The notes: generated from the sequence alone by a model not told the origin. Shown: positions 26,403 through 35,780, counted from the first letter of the stretch. The stretch is 64,000 bases of DNA from Plastoroseomonas arctica (GCF_018128965.1 NZ_JAAEDH010000010.1:93806-157805); one strand, 5' to 3'. A program made the numbers and translations.

Positions 26403-26843
26403 TCATCGCAGAATCAGCGGCGCCAGAACGGGCGCCATTAACATCTCGAATTCGAGGTTGGTCGCACTGACGATGTTCTCCACGATGAGGCCATCGCGCA
26501 GCCGCGCAACATGCGTCTCGTCGAACAAGATGATGCGGCCGGTCGCCGCAACGCCGAAGAAGTCCGCGGCATGGCGCTGGCGCGAATGAAAGCGCGTGAC
26601 GACGCGCGTGCCATCGGCGGATTCGAACTGGTCGATGATCTGCACGGGCGCCTCGGCCGGGAAGGCCTGGACGAAGGCGGTGATGATGCCCTTGTACTCG
26701 GCCAGCCCGTCGATCGGGCCCGCCGGCTTGAGGCCGGTGATGCCCTGGATCGCGGGATGCGCCGTCGCATTGGCCGCTGCCAAATCGGCACGGCCGAGGA
26801 AGTCCTCGATGAAGCGGCGGACGGTTTCGCTGTTGGAGGTCAT
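26403..26843 (-). CDS. SnoaL-like polyketide cyclase/ester cyclase family protein
   Basis: A 146-residue protein with the SnoaL/NTF2-like cone fold pattern: TVRRFIEDFLGRADLAAANA at the start, then PAIQGITGL, IDQFESADGTRVVTRFHSRQ and IILFDETHVARLRDGLIVEN. The ATG at 26843 was chosen because the family begins there; an upstream frame is a shadow of the SDR gene. It ends a four-gene operon with SDR, reductase and aldehyde dehydrogenase. Such proteins bind or isomerise small hydrophobic metabolites. Confidence 0.8.
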   Translation of the reverse strand: MTSNSETVRRFIEDFLGRADLAAANATAHPAIQGITGLKPAGPIDGLAEYKGIITAFVQAFPAEAPVQIIDQFESADGTRVVTRFHSRQRHAADFFGVAATGRIILFDETHVARLRDGLIVENIVSATNLEFEMLMAPVLAPLILR

Positions 26844-26847
26844 CGGT

Positions 26848-27486
26848 CTATCCCCTGAAGATGAGCTCGGCGCGAAAGCCGCCGGGTGGATCGCTGTGCA
26901 GGTCCCAGAAGGCCTCCGCGATACGGTCCGGGTCGAAGGCCGTGCCGGCTGCAACGGTGCCCGCGATGGTGACCGTGCCGGCATGAATGTTCTGTGGCGC
27001 CAGTTCCGCGTGCAGCGTCTGCGCCAGGCTGCGCAGTCCCGCCTTACCGATGGCCAGCGACGCCGCCGGCAGCCAGCCGGTGGGGTCGAGCGCGAGGCCG
27101 CCGCCGGTGAACAGGATGGTGCCACGCACCGCCGCGCGCATGCCCGGCAACACGGCCCGCGCGGCTGCAAGCGCGCCCGCCACGTTCACCGCGAAGTCGG
27201 CGGTGATGGCTTCGGGCGACAAGGATGACGGGCCGCCCTGCGCCATCGTCGCCGCATAGGCGTTGTAGACCAGCACCTCCGTCCCGGCCGGCAGCGCCTG
27301 GGCCAGCGACGACGGATCGGCGGCATCCGCCATGGCCATCTTGATGCCCGGCCCGGCGAGCCCGGCATGGCGCGACGGGTCGCGCGCCAGGCCGAGCACG
27401 TCGAAGCCACCCGCGGCGAAGCGGCGCGCCACGGCGGCGCCCACCCCCGCGCCAAAGCCGACGATGGCGCAGACCGGCCGGCTCAT
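26848..27486 (-). CDS. SDR-family oxidoreductase (atypical)
   Basis: A 212-residue Rossmann-fold short-chain dehydrogenase. The nucleotide-binding loop is AIVGFGAGVGAAVARRF, followed by LVYNAYAATMAQGG and ILFTGGGLALDPTG. The usual catalytic YxxxK is altered: the segment reads ASLAIGKAGLRSL, with the Lys but no Tyr four residues before it. It may be a non-classical SDR that binds NAD(P) without normal catalysis. Its start overlaps the F420-type reductase stop. Confidence 0.85.
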   Translation of the reverse strand: MSRPVCAIVGFGAGVGAAVARRFAAGGFDVLGLARDPSRHAGLAGPGIKMAMADAADPSSLAQALPAGTEVLVYNAYAATMAQGGPSSLSPEAITADFAVNVAGALAAARAVLPGMRAAVRGTILFTGGGLALDPTGWLPAASLAIGKAGLRSLAQTLHAELAPQNIHAGTVTIAGTVAAGTAFDPDRIAEAFWDLHSDPPGGFRAELIFRG

Positions 27487-28145
27487 GGCGCCACGCCTGC
27501 GTAGCGCAGCAGCGGCGCGCCGATCATCGGGCCGAGCCCCTGCGCGTAGCCTAGGTTGATCAGCAGCATGCCCACCGGCTCGGTCCAGCGCGCCATCGCC
27601 AGCGGCCCCGTCTCCACCGGCTGCGCGCCAACGTCCTCCACCAGCCCCAGCACGATGCCGCGCGCCGCGGTGTCATCGCCGCAGACGAAGACGGCGGGCG
27701 GGGGCATTCCGGCGGGCGTCATCGGCGCGGTCGCACCGGCGGCCTGCATCAGGTCGGCGAAGGGTGGCACGCCCTTGACCACGCGCGCCCCGGGCGCCCA
27801 GCGCGACACCTGCTCACCGCCGGAATCGGTGGTGCCGATGGCCAAGCCGCTGAGGTCCGGCAGCAGGGGGTTGGTGCAATCCCACACGACCTTGCCAGCC
27901 AGATCGCCCGCCGTCGCCAGGGCGGCCTGCGCGGCGCCCCAGGGCACCGCCAGCACGATGACCTCGGCATGCGCCGCCGCCGGGGCGAGGTCTGTGGCAA
28001 CCCTTCCACCGATCTCGTCCGCGACAGCGGCGAGGCGTGCCGTGTCGCGTCCAAAGCCGATGGCAATGGCGTGGCCCTTGGTCGCCAGACGGCGGGCGAT
28101 CGGCGCACCGATATTACCCGCCCCACCCAGGATCAGGATGTTCAT
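27483..28145 (-). CDS. NADPH-dependent F420 reductase-like NAD(P)-binding protein
   Basis: A protein of about 220 residues of the F420H2:NADP oxidoreductase-like family (6-phosphogluconate dehydrogenase-type Rossmann fold). The dinucleotide loop is ILGGAGNIGAPIARRLA and the second strand carries GFGRDTARL. EVIVLAVPWGAAQAAL and VWDCTNPLLP are typical. ATG 28145 overlaps the aldehyde dehydrogenase stop (ATGA); a GTG one codon earlier is also possible. Real F420 use is uncertain; many bacterial relatives act on other substrates. Confidence 0.8.
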   Translation of the reverse strand: MNILILGGAGNIGAPIARRLATKGHAIAIGFGRDTARLAAVADEIGGRVATDLAPAAAHAEVIVLAVPWGAAQAALATAGDLAGKVVWDCTNPLLPDLSGLAIGTTDSGGEQVSRWAPGARVVKGVPPFADLMQAAGATAPMTPAGMPPPAVFVCGDDTAARGIVLGLVEDVGAQPVETGPLAMARWTEPVGMLLINLGYAQGLGPMIGAPLLRYAGVAP

Positions 28146-29632
28146 CACGCGCCTCCCAGATTGGCCCAGAGGGTCTTGTATTGCGTGTAGCTCTCCAGAG
28201 CCTCGGCTCCCTGTTCGCGCCCGTAGCCACTCATCTTGAAGCCGCCGAACGGCGCGTTGGGATGGTATTTGTGCCAGGTGTTGATCCAGACGGTGCCGGC
28301 ACGGATGCGGTCGGCCAGGCGCAGCGCGCGGCCGAGGTCGCCGGTCTGGATGCCCGAGGCCAGCCCATAGGGCGTATCGTTGGCGAGCCGCACCGCCTCA
28401 TCCTCGGTGTCGAAGGGGATCACCGGGACCACGGGGCCGAAGATCTCCTCGCGTGCGATGACCATGTCGTTGGTAGCATCGGCGAAGACCGTCGCTTCGA
28501 CAAACAGGCCTTTACCGTTGACTTGGCGCGTGCCGCCGCCGGCGGCTAGCCGCGCGCCGCCATCACGCCCGGCCTGCACGTAGCGCAGCACCTTGTCGTA
28601 CTCCCCCCGGGACGCGATCGGGCCGATCTGGGTCGCCGGGTCGAGCGGATCGCCGATGACGGCGTTGCGCGCCATCTCCGCGAGGCGGGCGGTGAATTCC
28701 TCATAGATCGGGCGCTGCACCAGGATGCGTGAGCCTGCGACGCAGACTTCGCCCTTGTTCCAGAAGATGCCCCAGAAGGCGGCCTGCAGGGCTGCCTCCA
28801 GATTGGCATCGGCGAAGATGATGTTGGGCGACTTGCCGCCCAACTCCATCGTCAGGTGCTTCATTGTGTCCGCACCGGTTCGCGCGATCCCTTGACCGAC
28901 GCCGGTGCTGCCGGTGAAGGCGATCTTGTCCACGAGCGGGTTCTTCACCAGCGCGTCGCCAAGCGACCCGCCCGGCCCGGTCAACAGGCTGTACACGCCC
29001 TCCGGCACGCCGGCATCGAGTGCCACCTGCGCCAGCGCCAGAGCCGTCAACGGCGTATCGGAGGCGGGCTTGTGGATGATGCAGTTCCCGGCGGCCAGCG
29101 CCGGGGCGATCTTCGAAGCCGAGAGCGCGAGGGGAAAGTTGAACGGCGTGATGGCGGCGACGACGCCCAGAGGCTCGCGCCGGGTGAGGATGCGGATGTC
29201 GGCCTCGTATGACCGGCGATAGTCGCCATCCATGTGCGCCATCGCCTGCCCGGCGAAGAAGCGAAACAGGCCGGAGCAATGCGGCATGATCGTCTCACGG
29301 AAGTCGCGATAGGGCATGCCCATGTCCATCGCCTCACGGATGGCGAAGTCATCGGCGCGCTCGTCCATCAGGTCCGCCATGCGGAGCAGGATCTTGGCGC
29401 GCGCCTCGTGATGCATCCGACTCCACGGGCCGTCCTCGAAGGCCGCTGCGGCGGCCTGCACGGCGCCGTCCACATCGACGGGCGATGCCTTCGCAACGGT
29501 GGTGATGGTAGCCTCGGTCGTCGGGTCGGTGGTGGTCATGGTCGCGCCATCGGCAGCGTCGCACCAGGCGCCTCCGATCAGCAGCTGGCCGGGCGGTACC
29601 GGCTTCCGGGTGGGCAGTGGGTCGGTCTGCAT
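28145..29632 (-). CDS. Aldehyde dehydrogenase (NAD(P)+-dependent)
   Basis: A 495-residue ALDH-superfamily enzyme. Catalytic and cofactor motifs are intact: ITPFNFPLALSASKIAPAL, AFTGSTGVGQGIA, the general base Glu in LTMELGGKSPNIIFADA, and the nucleophile Cys in NKGEVCVAGSRILVQ. It ends with NAPFGGFKMSGYGREQGAEA. It is the first gene of the leftward operon and is divergent from the LysR gene at 29717. The likely role is oxidation of a semialdehyde or aldehyde intermediate. Confidence 0.94.
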   Translation of the reverse strand: MQTDPLPTRKPVPPGQLLIGGAWCDAADGATMTTTDPTTEATITTVAKASPVDVDGAVQAAAAAFEDGPWSRMHHEARAKILLRMADLMDERADDFAIREAMDMGMPYRDFRETIMPHCSGLFRFFAGQAMAHMDGDYRRSYEADIRILTRREPLGVVAAITPFNFPLALSASKIAPALAAGNCIIHKPASDTPLTALALAQVALDAGVPEGVYSLLTGPGGSLGDALVKNPLVDKIAFTGSTGVGQGIARTGADTMKHLTMELGGKSPNIIFADANLEAALQAAFWGIFWNKGEVCVAGSRILVQRPIYEEFTARLAEMARNAVIGDPLDPATQIGPIASRGEYDKVLRYVQAGRDGGARLAAGGGTRQVNGKGLFVEATVFADATNDMVIAREEIFGPVVPVIPFDTEDEAVRLANDTPYGLASGIQTGDLGRALRLADRIRAGTVWINTWHKYHPNAPFGGFKMSGYGREQGAEALESYTQYKTLWANLGGA

Positions 29633-29716
29633 GTCGGTCTCCGAAGGCTGGTTGCTTTCGGTTCAACAGGTTTGAGCGCATGGACTATGAACAATGTCTG
29701 TGCCTGAAATATCGAC

Positions 29717-30655
29717 ATGAACACCATTCATAGTGCCGCCCTCGACCTGAACCTGCTTAAGATTTTCGACGCCGTCATGCAGACGCGCAGCGTCTCCCGC
29801 GCAGCCGCCCTGTTGGGTGTCGGCCAATCTGCCGTCAGCCACGGCCTTGCCAGGCTGCGCGAGGTCACGCGTGACCCGCTCTTCGTGCGAACCGGCGGTC
29901 GGATGGAGCCGACCGTACGTGCGCAGCGCATTGCGGAGCCGATGCGCGAAGCACTCATGCTGGCAACCCGCGTCCTCTCTCCAGACGTGGCGGAACCGTT
30001 CGACCCAGGCCTTGGCCGCACGGTGTTCACGATCGGCGCCGGAGATTATGCGGCAAGCGTGCTGCTGACCGCCCTGTTGGCCGAGATCGCATCTTCCGGA
30101 TGGGATATTGGGCTGTCCGTTTGCCCACTGGATCGGCGAACAGCGTCCGATCTCCTCGACGCCGGTGAAATTGACATGGCCCTCGGCCTGCTACCGAAAG
30201 TGCAGCCATGGCAGGAACGCCAAGTGCTGTTCGAGGAGAGCCATGCCTGCCTGTTCGATGGTGCCCAGCTCGGGTTGGCGCCCCCAATCGAACGGGCCGA
30301 CTTCGCCAGGCTTCCGCACATTGTCCCGTCGCTCCATGGTGAGTTCACGAGCTTCGTGGATGGTGCGTTAGAGACGGATGGTCTTGGCCGCCGCTGCATC
30401 ATGGCGACGGCACATTTCCTGAGCATTCCGCTGATGTTGAAGACGGTGCCTGCGATTGCGACCCTGCCGATCCGGCTGTCGGTCGCCTGTGCCAACGCGG
30501 CAGCGCTGACGGTCAGTCCGCTGCCCTTCGCCGGTCCACGGTTTGATGTGTCGATGCTTTGGCATAAGCGAGACAGCGCTTCGGCTGCGCATCAGTGGCT
30601 CCGACACCGCATAGCGACGCACAATCCGCCCGAGCAGTCGCGTTCGAAACAATGA
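29717..30655 (+). CDS. LysR-family regulator of the aldehyde dehydrogenase operon
   Basis: A 312-residue NodD-like LysR regulator. The DNA-binding domain begins LDLNLLKIFDAVMQTRSVSR with VGQSAVSHGLARLREVTRDP, and the family phrase FVRTGGRMEPTVRA follows. The effector domain has GAGDYAASVLLTALL and SVCPLDRRTASDLLDAGEID. It is divergent from the aldehyde dehydrogenase gene with 84 bp between. The half-sites ctatgaa (29685-29691) and ttcatag (29727-29733) form an inverted repeat across its start. Confidence 0.93.
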   Translation: MNTIHSAALDLNLLKIFDAVMQTRSVSRAAALLGVGQSAVSHGLARLREVTRDPLFVRTGGRMEPTVRAQRIAEPMREALMLATRVLSPDVAEPFDPGLGRTVFTIGAGDYAASVLLTALLAEIASSGWDIGLSVCPLDRRTASDLLDAGEIDMALGLLPKVQPWQERQVLFEESHACLFDGAQLGLAPPIERADFARLPHIVPSLHGEFTSFVDGALETDGLGRRCIMATAHFLSIPLMLKTVPAIATLPIRLSVACANAAALTVSPLPFAGPRFDVSMLWHKRDSASAAHQWLRHRIATHNPPEQSRSKQ

Positions 30656-31466
30656 AGCGGTCCCGCCGGGCTCGCAGCGGGCACCGCCCGCCCCGCCTCG
30701 CGACCGAGGGGCATTTCTTTATCGCCAATCATGCGGCACGGCGGATGTGGACGGCATCGGCTCCCTCTTCGCTCTGCCGCAAAATGCAGCAGCTTGGTCG
30801 GCGCGGTCTTGGAAAGCGCGAGACCGCGCGCTCGCGGTGTGCATGCCTTCGCCCGTCTTCGCGCTTACGAGCCGCAGCAGTGATCCCGGCGTGACCAACA
30901 TTCGCAACGTCGCCTCACCGAACTGGCGACGTCGGTCGGGGCTGGAAAGCCGATGCGTTGTTCCATTCAAGCGCCTCTCGAAGAATGAGGTGCTGGTGGA
31001 TGGAAGTCGGCCGCTACGACCTCCAGCGCACGCAAGACGGAAACTGGCTCTGGCACGGCTCCTGCCCAACGTCAGATCGCCAGCACCGCCACCTCGCTAG
31101 AGAAATGCTTCAGCACTGCCGCAAGGCCAATTCTACGCTCGAACAGCTAGAGCCCGCGCGCCGGCCCGAGCACATCGCGCCCATTCGCATCAAACTGGTC
31201 GCGATGCTCGATGACGCGCACCTGCGCCGCAGATCAGCATGTGATCGACGTAGCCAAATCAAAGCAATTTGCTGACCTGTCTTCTCACTTTGCTCATGGC
31301 CGCATTCGAGCGAGTGGTCGGTCATCGGCAGGGAGATCTGTTCGAAACGGTCACGGCAACGAGGCGGGCCTCACCCGCGCTGCCCCGCTCGGGTGCGTCC
31401 CGACGGGGCTCCCGGCAGTAGGGGGCCGATGGTCGGCCGCCTGAGACCGGAGACGAAGACAATGAA
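30656..31466. other. Degraded region between LysR gene and DUF3489 gene
   Basis: No intact gene is seen in about 810 bp. It contains the SRAP-like fragment listed separately. A following plus-strand frame to 31275 (WLWHGSCPTSDRQHRHLARE) is unrecognised. The region looks like the remains of several genes. Confidence 0.45.
30888..31010 (+). pseudogene. Fragment of an SRAP/YedK (SOS response-associated peptidase) gene
   Basis: The plus strand reads GVTNIRNVASPNWRRRSGLE, then SRCVVPFKRLSKNEVL. This resembles the conserved centre of SRAP/YedK/HMCES proteins (NTRNTASPHWR... RCLVPFTSFSE), which form covalent links to abasic sites in single-stranded DNA. The N-terminal MCGRY with its catalytic Cys is missing and the frame diverges downstream, so only about 40 codons survive. 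Confidence 0.45.
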
Positions 31467-32386
31467 GCGGGACTGGCCCGCGCACCGAAGACGTTGCCAA
31501 CTGCGGGCGCAACGCGGTCTTCCGCGCGCTCCTGAAGAACAACCTGATCACCGAGACCAACGGCCAGCGCGAGCATGTCGGTCTGGCGTGGCGGCAGGAT
31601 GAGGACGGGACCTGGATCGTGGCGCGGATCACCGATGACGGGCTGCGTGCCATCGGCACCAACCCGAACAAGGGCGACGTCGCGCCCGACACGACGCCGA
31701 CCGCGGCGGTTACTCCGGCGCTGCAGGGTGAGGACGTCCCCGCCGCGGAAGCAGCCCGGGGCGCACCCGTTGGGGCCGAGGCGAAGGACGCGGAAGAGGA
31801 CCCGGAGGCGGAGTACGACGACCGCCCCCGCCACGAGCGTCTCGGGATCTCCGACGACCTGATCTACGGCCCGCCCGACGAGGCCAACGGCGGATCGCGC
31901 TTTTCGCGGATGCAGACGGGCGACGCCACGCTGCTCGACCGAGCGCGCGCCAATCCCACGACGCCGCGGACGGGCCTGCGCGACGCCGCGCAGCGGGTCC
32001 TGGCGGCATGGGACGCCAGCCTGGCGCGGGACGCCACGGACAATCCGATCTCCCGCACGATCGAGGCGCTGCGCATCACCCTTGCCGGCAAGTCCGCCCG
32101 CTTGCAGCGCGAGCCCGGCGCTCCGCGGAAGCCTCGGGAGGGGACCAAGCAGGAGTTGGTGCTGGCCATGCTGCGCCGCGCCGAGGGCGCCACGGTCACG
32201 CAGATCGCCGAGGCGACAGGCTGGGCGCAGCACACGGTGCGCGGCTTCTTCGCCGGGCTGAAGACGCGCCAGGGGATTGAGGTCCAGGTGCTGGAGCGCA
32301 TCCGCCAAGTTGGCCCCAACAAGCAGGGTGCCAAGGGCAGCTACAGCGTCTACGGGATCACCAGCACCTCGGCGGAGGCTGGCTAA
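31467..32386 (+). pseudogene. DUF3489-domain protein with decayed 5' end
   Basis: The C-terminal two thirds is well kept: EHVGLAWRQDEDGTWIVARI, an acidic/proline-rich linker, GLRDAAQRVLAAWDASLARD, and the DUF3489 domain KQELVLAMLRRAEGATVTQI, ATGWAQHTVRGFFAGLKTR ending GPNKQGAKGSYSVYGI. The 5' part is damaged: RAPKTLPT lies in one frame (to about 31500) and RNAVFRALLKNNLI continues in another, and no start codon with a ribosome site is seen before GTG 31619. DUF3489 has a winged-helix-like look and often sits next to serine recombinases, as here (1-bp overlap). A 255-residue product from GTG 31619 is possible. Confidence 0.72.
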
Positions 32387-32905
32387 TGGCACCAACGCGA
32401 CAGGTCGCGCCACGCTTCGCGGTCGGGCTCTATCGGGTCTCGACGGCGGAGCAGGGGCAGAGTGGGCTGGGTCTGGAAGCCCAGGAGGCGGCGGTGCGCA
32501 GCTTCGTCGCCAGCCAGGACAGGGTGCTGGTGGCCGAATTCTCCGACATCGCCAGCGGCAAGGACGACCGGCGCGCGGGCTTCCAGGCAGCGCTGCTGAA
32601 TGCTGCCAACTCGGCGGGGTGCTCGTAGCAGCCCGGCTGGACCGCATCACCCGATGTGCGCACACCCTTTCCCAACTGCTGGAGGATGGCGTGTCCATTC
32701 GCGCCGCCGATATGCAGGGGGCGGACGACCTGATGATGCGGATCTTGGCGGCCGTGGCGCAATAGGAGTGGGACTTGGTTAGCGCCCTCTCCGAGGCGGC
32801 CATGGAGGCTGCCAAAGCGCGAGGCGTCGTCCTGGGCGGCCGTCGTGGTCACAAGCACCGAGCCGCGCCCAAGTGTGGGAGCGCTATGCTCCGCCAGTAT
32901 TGACC
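32386..32905 (+). pseudogene. Serine recombinase (resolvase family), frameshifted
   Basis: The first 80 codons encode a resolvase N-terminus with the catalytic Ser19 in VGLYRVSTAEQGQSGLGLEA and FSDIASGKDDRRAGFQAAL. The frame then stops at TAG 32626. The next frame carries on the same domain (LVAARLDRITRCAHTLSQLL, EDGVSIRAADMQGADDLMMR) up to a TAG at 32763, beyond which DLVSALSEAAMEAAKARGVV is still readable in that frame. One indel near 32620 and one nonsense codon have inactivated it. No DNA-binding tail remains. Confidence 0.82.
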
Positions 32906-32913
32906 ACCCGCGA

Positions 32914-32950
32914 CAAACGGTCAGCGCGCGCTGCGCTTCGCTGCGCTGCG
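32914..32950. repeat. GC-rich imperfect palindrome
   Basis: The stretch gcgcgctgcgcttcgctgcg with its complement-like continuation can fold into several alternate hairpins. It lies downstream of the resolvase relic and upstream of vgrG. Function is unknown; it may terminate transcription entering from the left. Confidence 0.3.
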
Positions 32951-33102
32951 CGCGCGCAAAATCAGCGCAATTCCTCGTTCAGTGTGTTGCGTTTGCGTTC
33001 CTAGCCGCCTTATGTCGTTCATGCGGTATGCGACGGTGAGGGCCCCGTAAAGGCCATCCGCATCATCATTGAGCGGATCGCCAAAATTTACGGAAGACAG
33101 CA

Positions 33103-35148
33103 ATGAGCACAAGCGCCTCGATTGTTTCATCGCACAGCATTGAATTTCTCAAGGTGGTCACTTCCCTCGGGCCGGATGCGGTCATCGGTCTTTCCCTCAA
33201 TGGTCGGGAAGGCATCTCAGAGCTTTACAATTTTGAGTTGGTTTTCATTTCTAATCACACCGACATCAAACCCGATCAACTCATCAGCGATAGCGTCTCA
33301 ATCCGACTCATGCCGGAGGCGTCAACACCCCGTTTCTTCCATGGAAGGATTGCGCGCGTTTCGGCGGGACCGATGCGGAACGACGGCTTCCGGTTCTACC
33401 GTGCTGAAGTTGTGCCGTGGTTGGCGTTCCTCGCCAACAGTGTTGACTGTCGAATTTATCAGGATAAATCTACTATCGAGATCATCGAATCCGTATTCAA
33501 GAACTTTGGCTTCAGTGATTATCAAATCAATCTGTCTGCAGCTCAATATAAAAAGCGTACGTACTGCGTCCAATACAGAGAGACCGCGCTGGATTTCATC
33601 AGTCGCCTGTTGGAAGAGGAGGGCATATTCTACTTCTTCCGGCATGAGGAAAGTCGGCACGTCATGGTCCTGGGAGACCTGAACGCGGTTTTCAAAGACT
33701 TGCCATCCCCTCACAACAAGCCCCGCTTCGCGCCCGAAGGATCAACGTGGGAACATTTTCGCTCCGGCGAGGTGCAGAGCTGGGACCGCAACTGGCATTT
33801 CCGGCCCAGCCGTTGGGCGCAGCGCGACTTCAACTTCGAGCGCCCCTCCGACCGGATGCAGGCGGATGTCCAAACCCTGCTCAAGGTTCCCAGGGCCAGC
33901 GAGTTCGAGCGCTTCGATTATCCGGGGCGGTATTCGGAGAACCAACAGGGCCGCGAGATGACGCGGCGACTGATGGAGATCGAAGAAGCCTCTCACCACC
34001 TGGTCGAAGGCCGCGGAGGGTGCGCGGCCTTTTGCGCCGGGGGACGGTTCGCCCTGCAAGATTACCGCATACCCGGCGAGGCGGACGCGCCGCATATCCT
34101 GCGCCGCGTGTGGCATGATGTGCGCGAGCCGGCGGATCACGTCTCAGGCGAAAGCGCCGGATACGAGAACCGCTTCGAGTGCTTCCCCCAGGACGTCCGG
34201 TTCCGGCCGGCGATCACCACGCGTCGCCCGCAGATGAGCGGACCCCAGACCGCCACCGTCACCGGCCCGGCGGGCTCCGAAATCTTCACCGACAAGCACG
34301 GCCGCGTAAAACTTCGCTTCCATTGGGATCGAAACCCGGACGCGAATGAGGATAATGAGAGTTCCTGCTGGGTACGGGTGAGCCATGCCTGGGCAGGGAC
34401 CGGCTACGGCTCCATTCAGATCCCGCGCATTGGCCAGGAGGTGATCGTCGATTTCCTCGATGGCGATCCAGACCGCCCGATCGTGACCGGGCGCGTCTAC
34501 AACGCTGACCAGATGCCCCCGCACGGCCTGCCCGGGGCGGCGGTCAAATCAGGCATCAAATCCAATTCGACCAAGGGCGGCGGCGGTTCCAACGAGCTCA
34601 CCTTCGACGACACCAAGGGCAAGGAGAAGGTCTATCTCCACGCCCAGTACGACATGGAGACGGTGGTCGAGCACGACGAGACCCAGCATGTTATCAACAA
34701 CCGCAAGATCAACGTGGACGGCACCCATACAGAGACGATCAAGGGCATCACCAGCATCACCGTCGCGGAGGGCAACTACACGCATTCGGTGGCCGCCAAT
34801 ACGGCGTTGCGCTCGTCCAAGAACCAGCACAAGATCACGTCAACCGCTGCCGACGTGTTGGTCACGGCCAAGACGCAGATCAAACTCGAGGTCGGCGACA
34901 GCAGCATCACAATGCTGGCCGACGGAACCATCACAATCCAGGGCAAGAACATCTCGATCTTGGGCAGTGACTCGGTCACCGTCTCATCGACGAAGGTGCA
35001 GATCACCGGAAGTGGAGAGGCAAAGATCGGCGTCGGCAGCCAGGCCACGGTCTACGACAAGCAGAAGGTGGCGACCTCGGGGGCCGCGATCAACTCGGCC
35101 GCGGTGGGACAGCACGAGATCACCGGCGCAATCGTGAAGATCAACTGA
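33103..35148 (+). CDS. vgrG: Type VI secretion tip protein VgrG
   Basis: A 681-residue spike protein of the T6SS (gp27/gp5-like). N-terminal hub: ISELYNFELVFISNHTDIKP, FFHGRIARVSAG, RRTYCVQYRETALDFISRLL-type text, EEEGIFYFFRHEE. OB-fold region: IFTDKHGRVKLRFHWDRNPD, SSCWVRVSHAWAGTGYGSIQ, IPRIGQEVIVDFLDGDPDRP. C-terminal beta-helix: repeated hydrophobic/charged strands up to 35148. No extra C-terminal effector domain is seen. The first 640 bp are clearly lower in GC than the rest. It converges on the Rhs effector operon and presumably loads its PAAR-Rhs cargo. Confidence 0.95.
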   Translation: MSTSASIVSSHSIEFLKVVTSLGPDAVIGLSLNGREGISELYNFELVFISNHTDIKPDQLISDSVSIRLMPEASTPRFFHGRIARVSAGPMRNDGFRFYRAEVVPWLAFLANSVDCRIYQDKSTIEIIESVFKNFGFSDYQINLSAAQYKKRTYCVQYRETALDFISRLLEEEGIFYFFRHEESRHVMVLGDLNAVFKDLPSPHNKPRFAPEGSTWEHFRSGEVQSWDRNWHFRPSRWAQRDFNFERPSDRMQADVQTLLKVPRASEFERFDYPGRYSENQQGREMTRRLMEIEEASHHLVEGRGGCAAFCAGGRFALQDYRIPGEADAPHILRRVWHDVREPADHVSGESAGYENRFECFPQDVRFRPAITTRRPQMSGPQTATVTGPAGSEIFTDKHGRVKLRFHWDRNPDANEDNESSCWVRVSHAWAGTGYGSIQIPRIGQEVIVDFLDGDPDRPIVTGRVYNADQMPPHGLPGAAVKSGIKSNSTKGGGGSNELTFDDTKGKEKVYLHAQYDMETVVEHDETQHVINNRKINVDGTHTETIKGITSITVAEGNYTHSVAANTALRSSKNQHKITSTAADVLVTAKTQIKLEVGDSSITMLADGTITIQGKNISILGSDSVTVSSTKVQITGSGEAKIGVGSQATVYDKQKVATSGAAINSAAVGQHEITGAIVKIN

Positions 35149-35164
35149 GCGGCGCTGAGGAGGG

Positions 35165-35767
35165 TCAATCCTCTTCAGACAGGGTGTCGGTGACCCCGCC
35201 GGCAGCGTAGAGCCGCGCGACCTTGCCGCGCGTCCAATCAGGGATGCCGTCGAAAAGGCTGCGGTCGATGGGGGGCGTCGCGTCGTGCAGTCGCGCGAGT
35301 GCCAGGTCGATCACGTCGATTTCCTTGTCCGAACACTCCATCGCGTTGTGGTAGATCGTGGCCATCAGTATCCCAGGCCCGTCGAGCACCCCCACAATGA
35401 AGGCCGGCTTCGCCTTTCCGGGCTCGGCCAGGACGCGCATTCCTTTCGTCAGCACGCGGGCAATAGCAACGAGCGCGAAGTCACGCTTAAAGACAAGCTT
35501 CTCGCCGCCGGGATCCGGCTTTTCGAAAGTCGCCACCCGCTCGCGTACAGCTGCAACCCGAGCGGGCTCAGGGCTGCTTCCGCGCGCCGCTGCCCAGAGG
35601 AGTTCCACGCCCTCACGCAACAACGGCTCCTGCCCGAGTTGTTCGGTTGCGCGCTTATGCCGCTGCGCTTCAGCAAAGCAGCGCTCGGCACAGAAGGCGA
35701 TATAGGCAAGGCGAGCCTCGTAGCCGACGGCCTCGAGTAGCGCCTCGCGATCCTCCATCTTGATCAT
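35165..35767 (-). CDS. Presumptive immunity protein for the Rhs toxin
   Basis: A 200-residue cytosolic-looking protein with no signal peptide and no family I recognise. It lies 13 bp after the rhs stop on the same strand, the standard position of a cognate immunity gene. Features: Ala/Glu-rich helices (LLEAVGYEARLAYIAFCAER, CFAEAQRHKRATEQLGQEPL), then a mixed region with FVGVLDGPG-like text (KPAFIVGVLDGPGILMATIY) and an acidic end. The immunity role is inferred from position only. ATG 35767 or the ATG four codons on (MEDREALL) could start it. Confidence 0.65.
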   Translation of the reverse strand: MIKMEDREALLEAVGYEARLAYIAFCAERCFAEAQRHKRATEQLGQEPLLREGVELLWAAARGSSPEPARVAAVRERVATFEKPDPGGEKLVFKRDFALVAIARVLTKGMRVLAEPGKAKPAFIVGVLDGPGILMATIYHNAMECSDKEIDVIDLALARLHDATPPIDRSLFDGIPDWTRGKVARLYAAGGVTDTLSEED

Positions 35768-35780
35768 CGCTGCATCTCAG

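Noticed and set aside
34549..35148. Effector domain fused to the VgrG C-terminus
   Set aside because: The tail reads as regular beta-helix strands to the end; no catalytic motif is visible.
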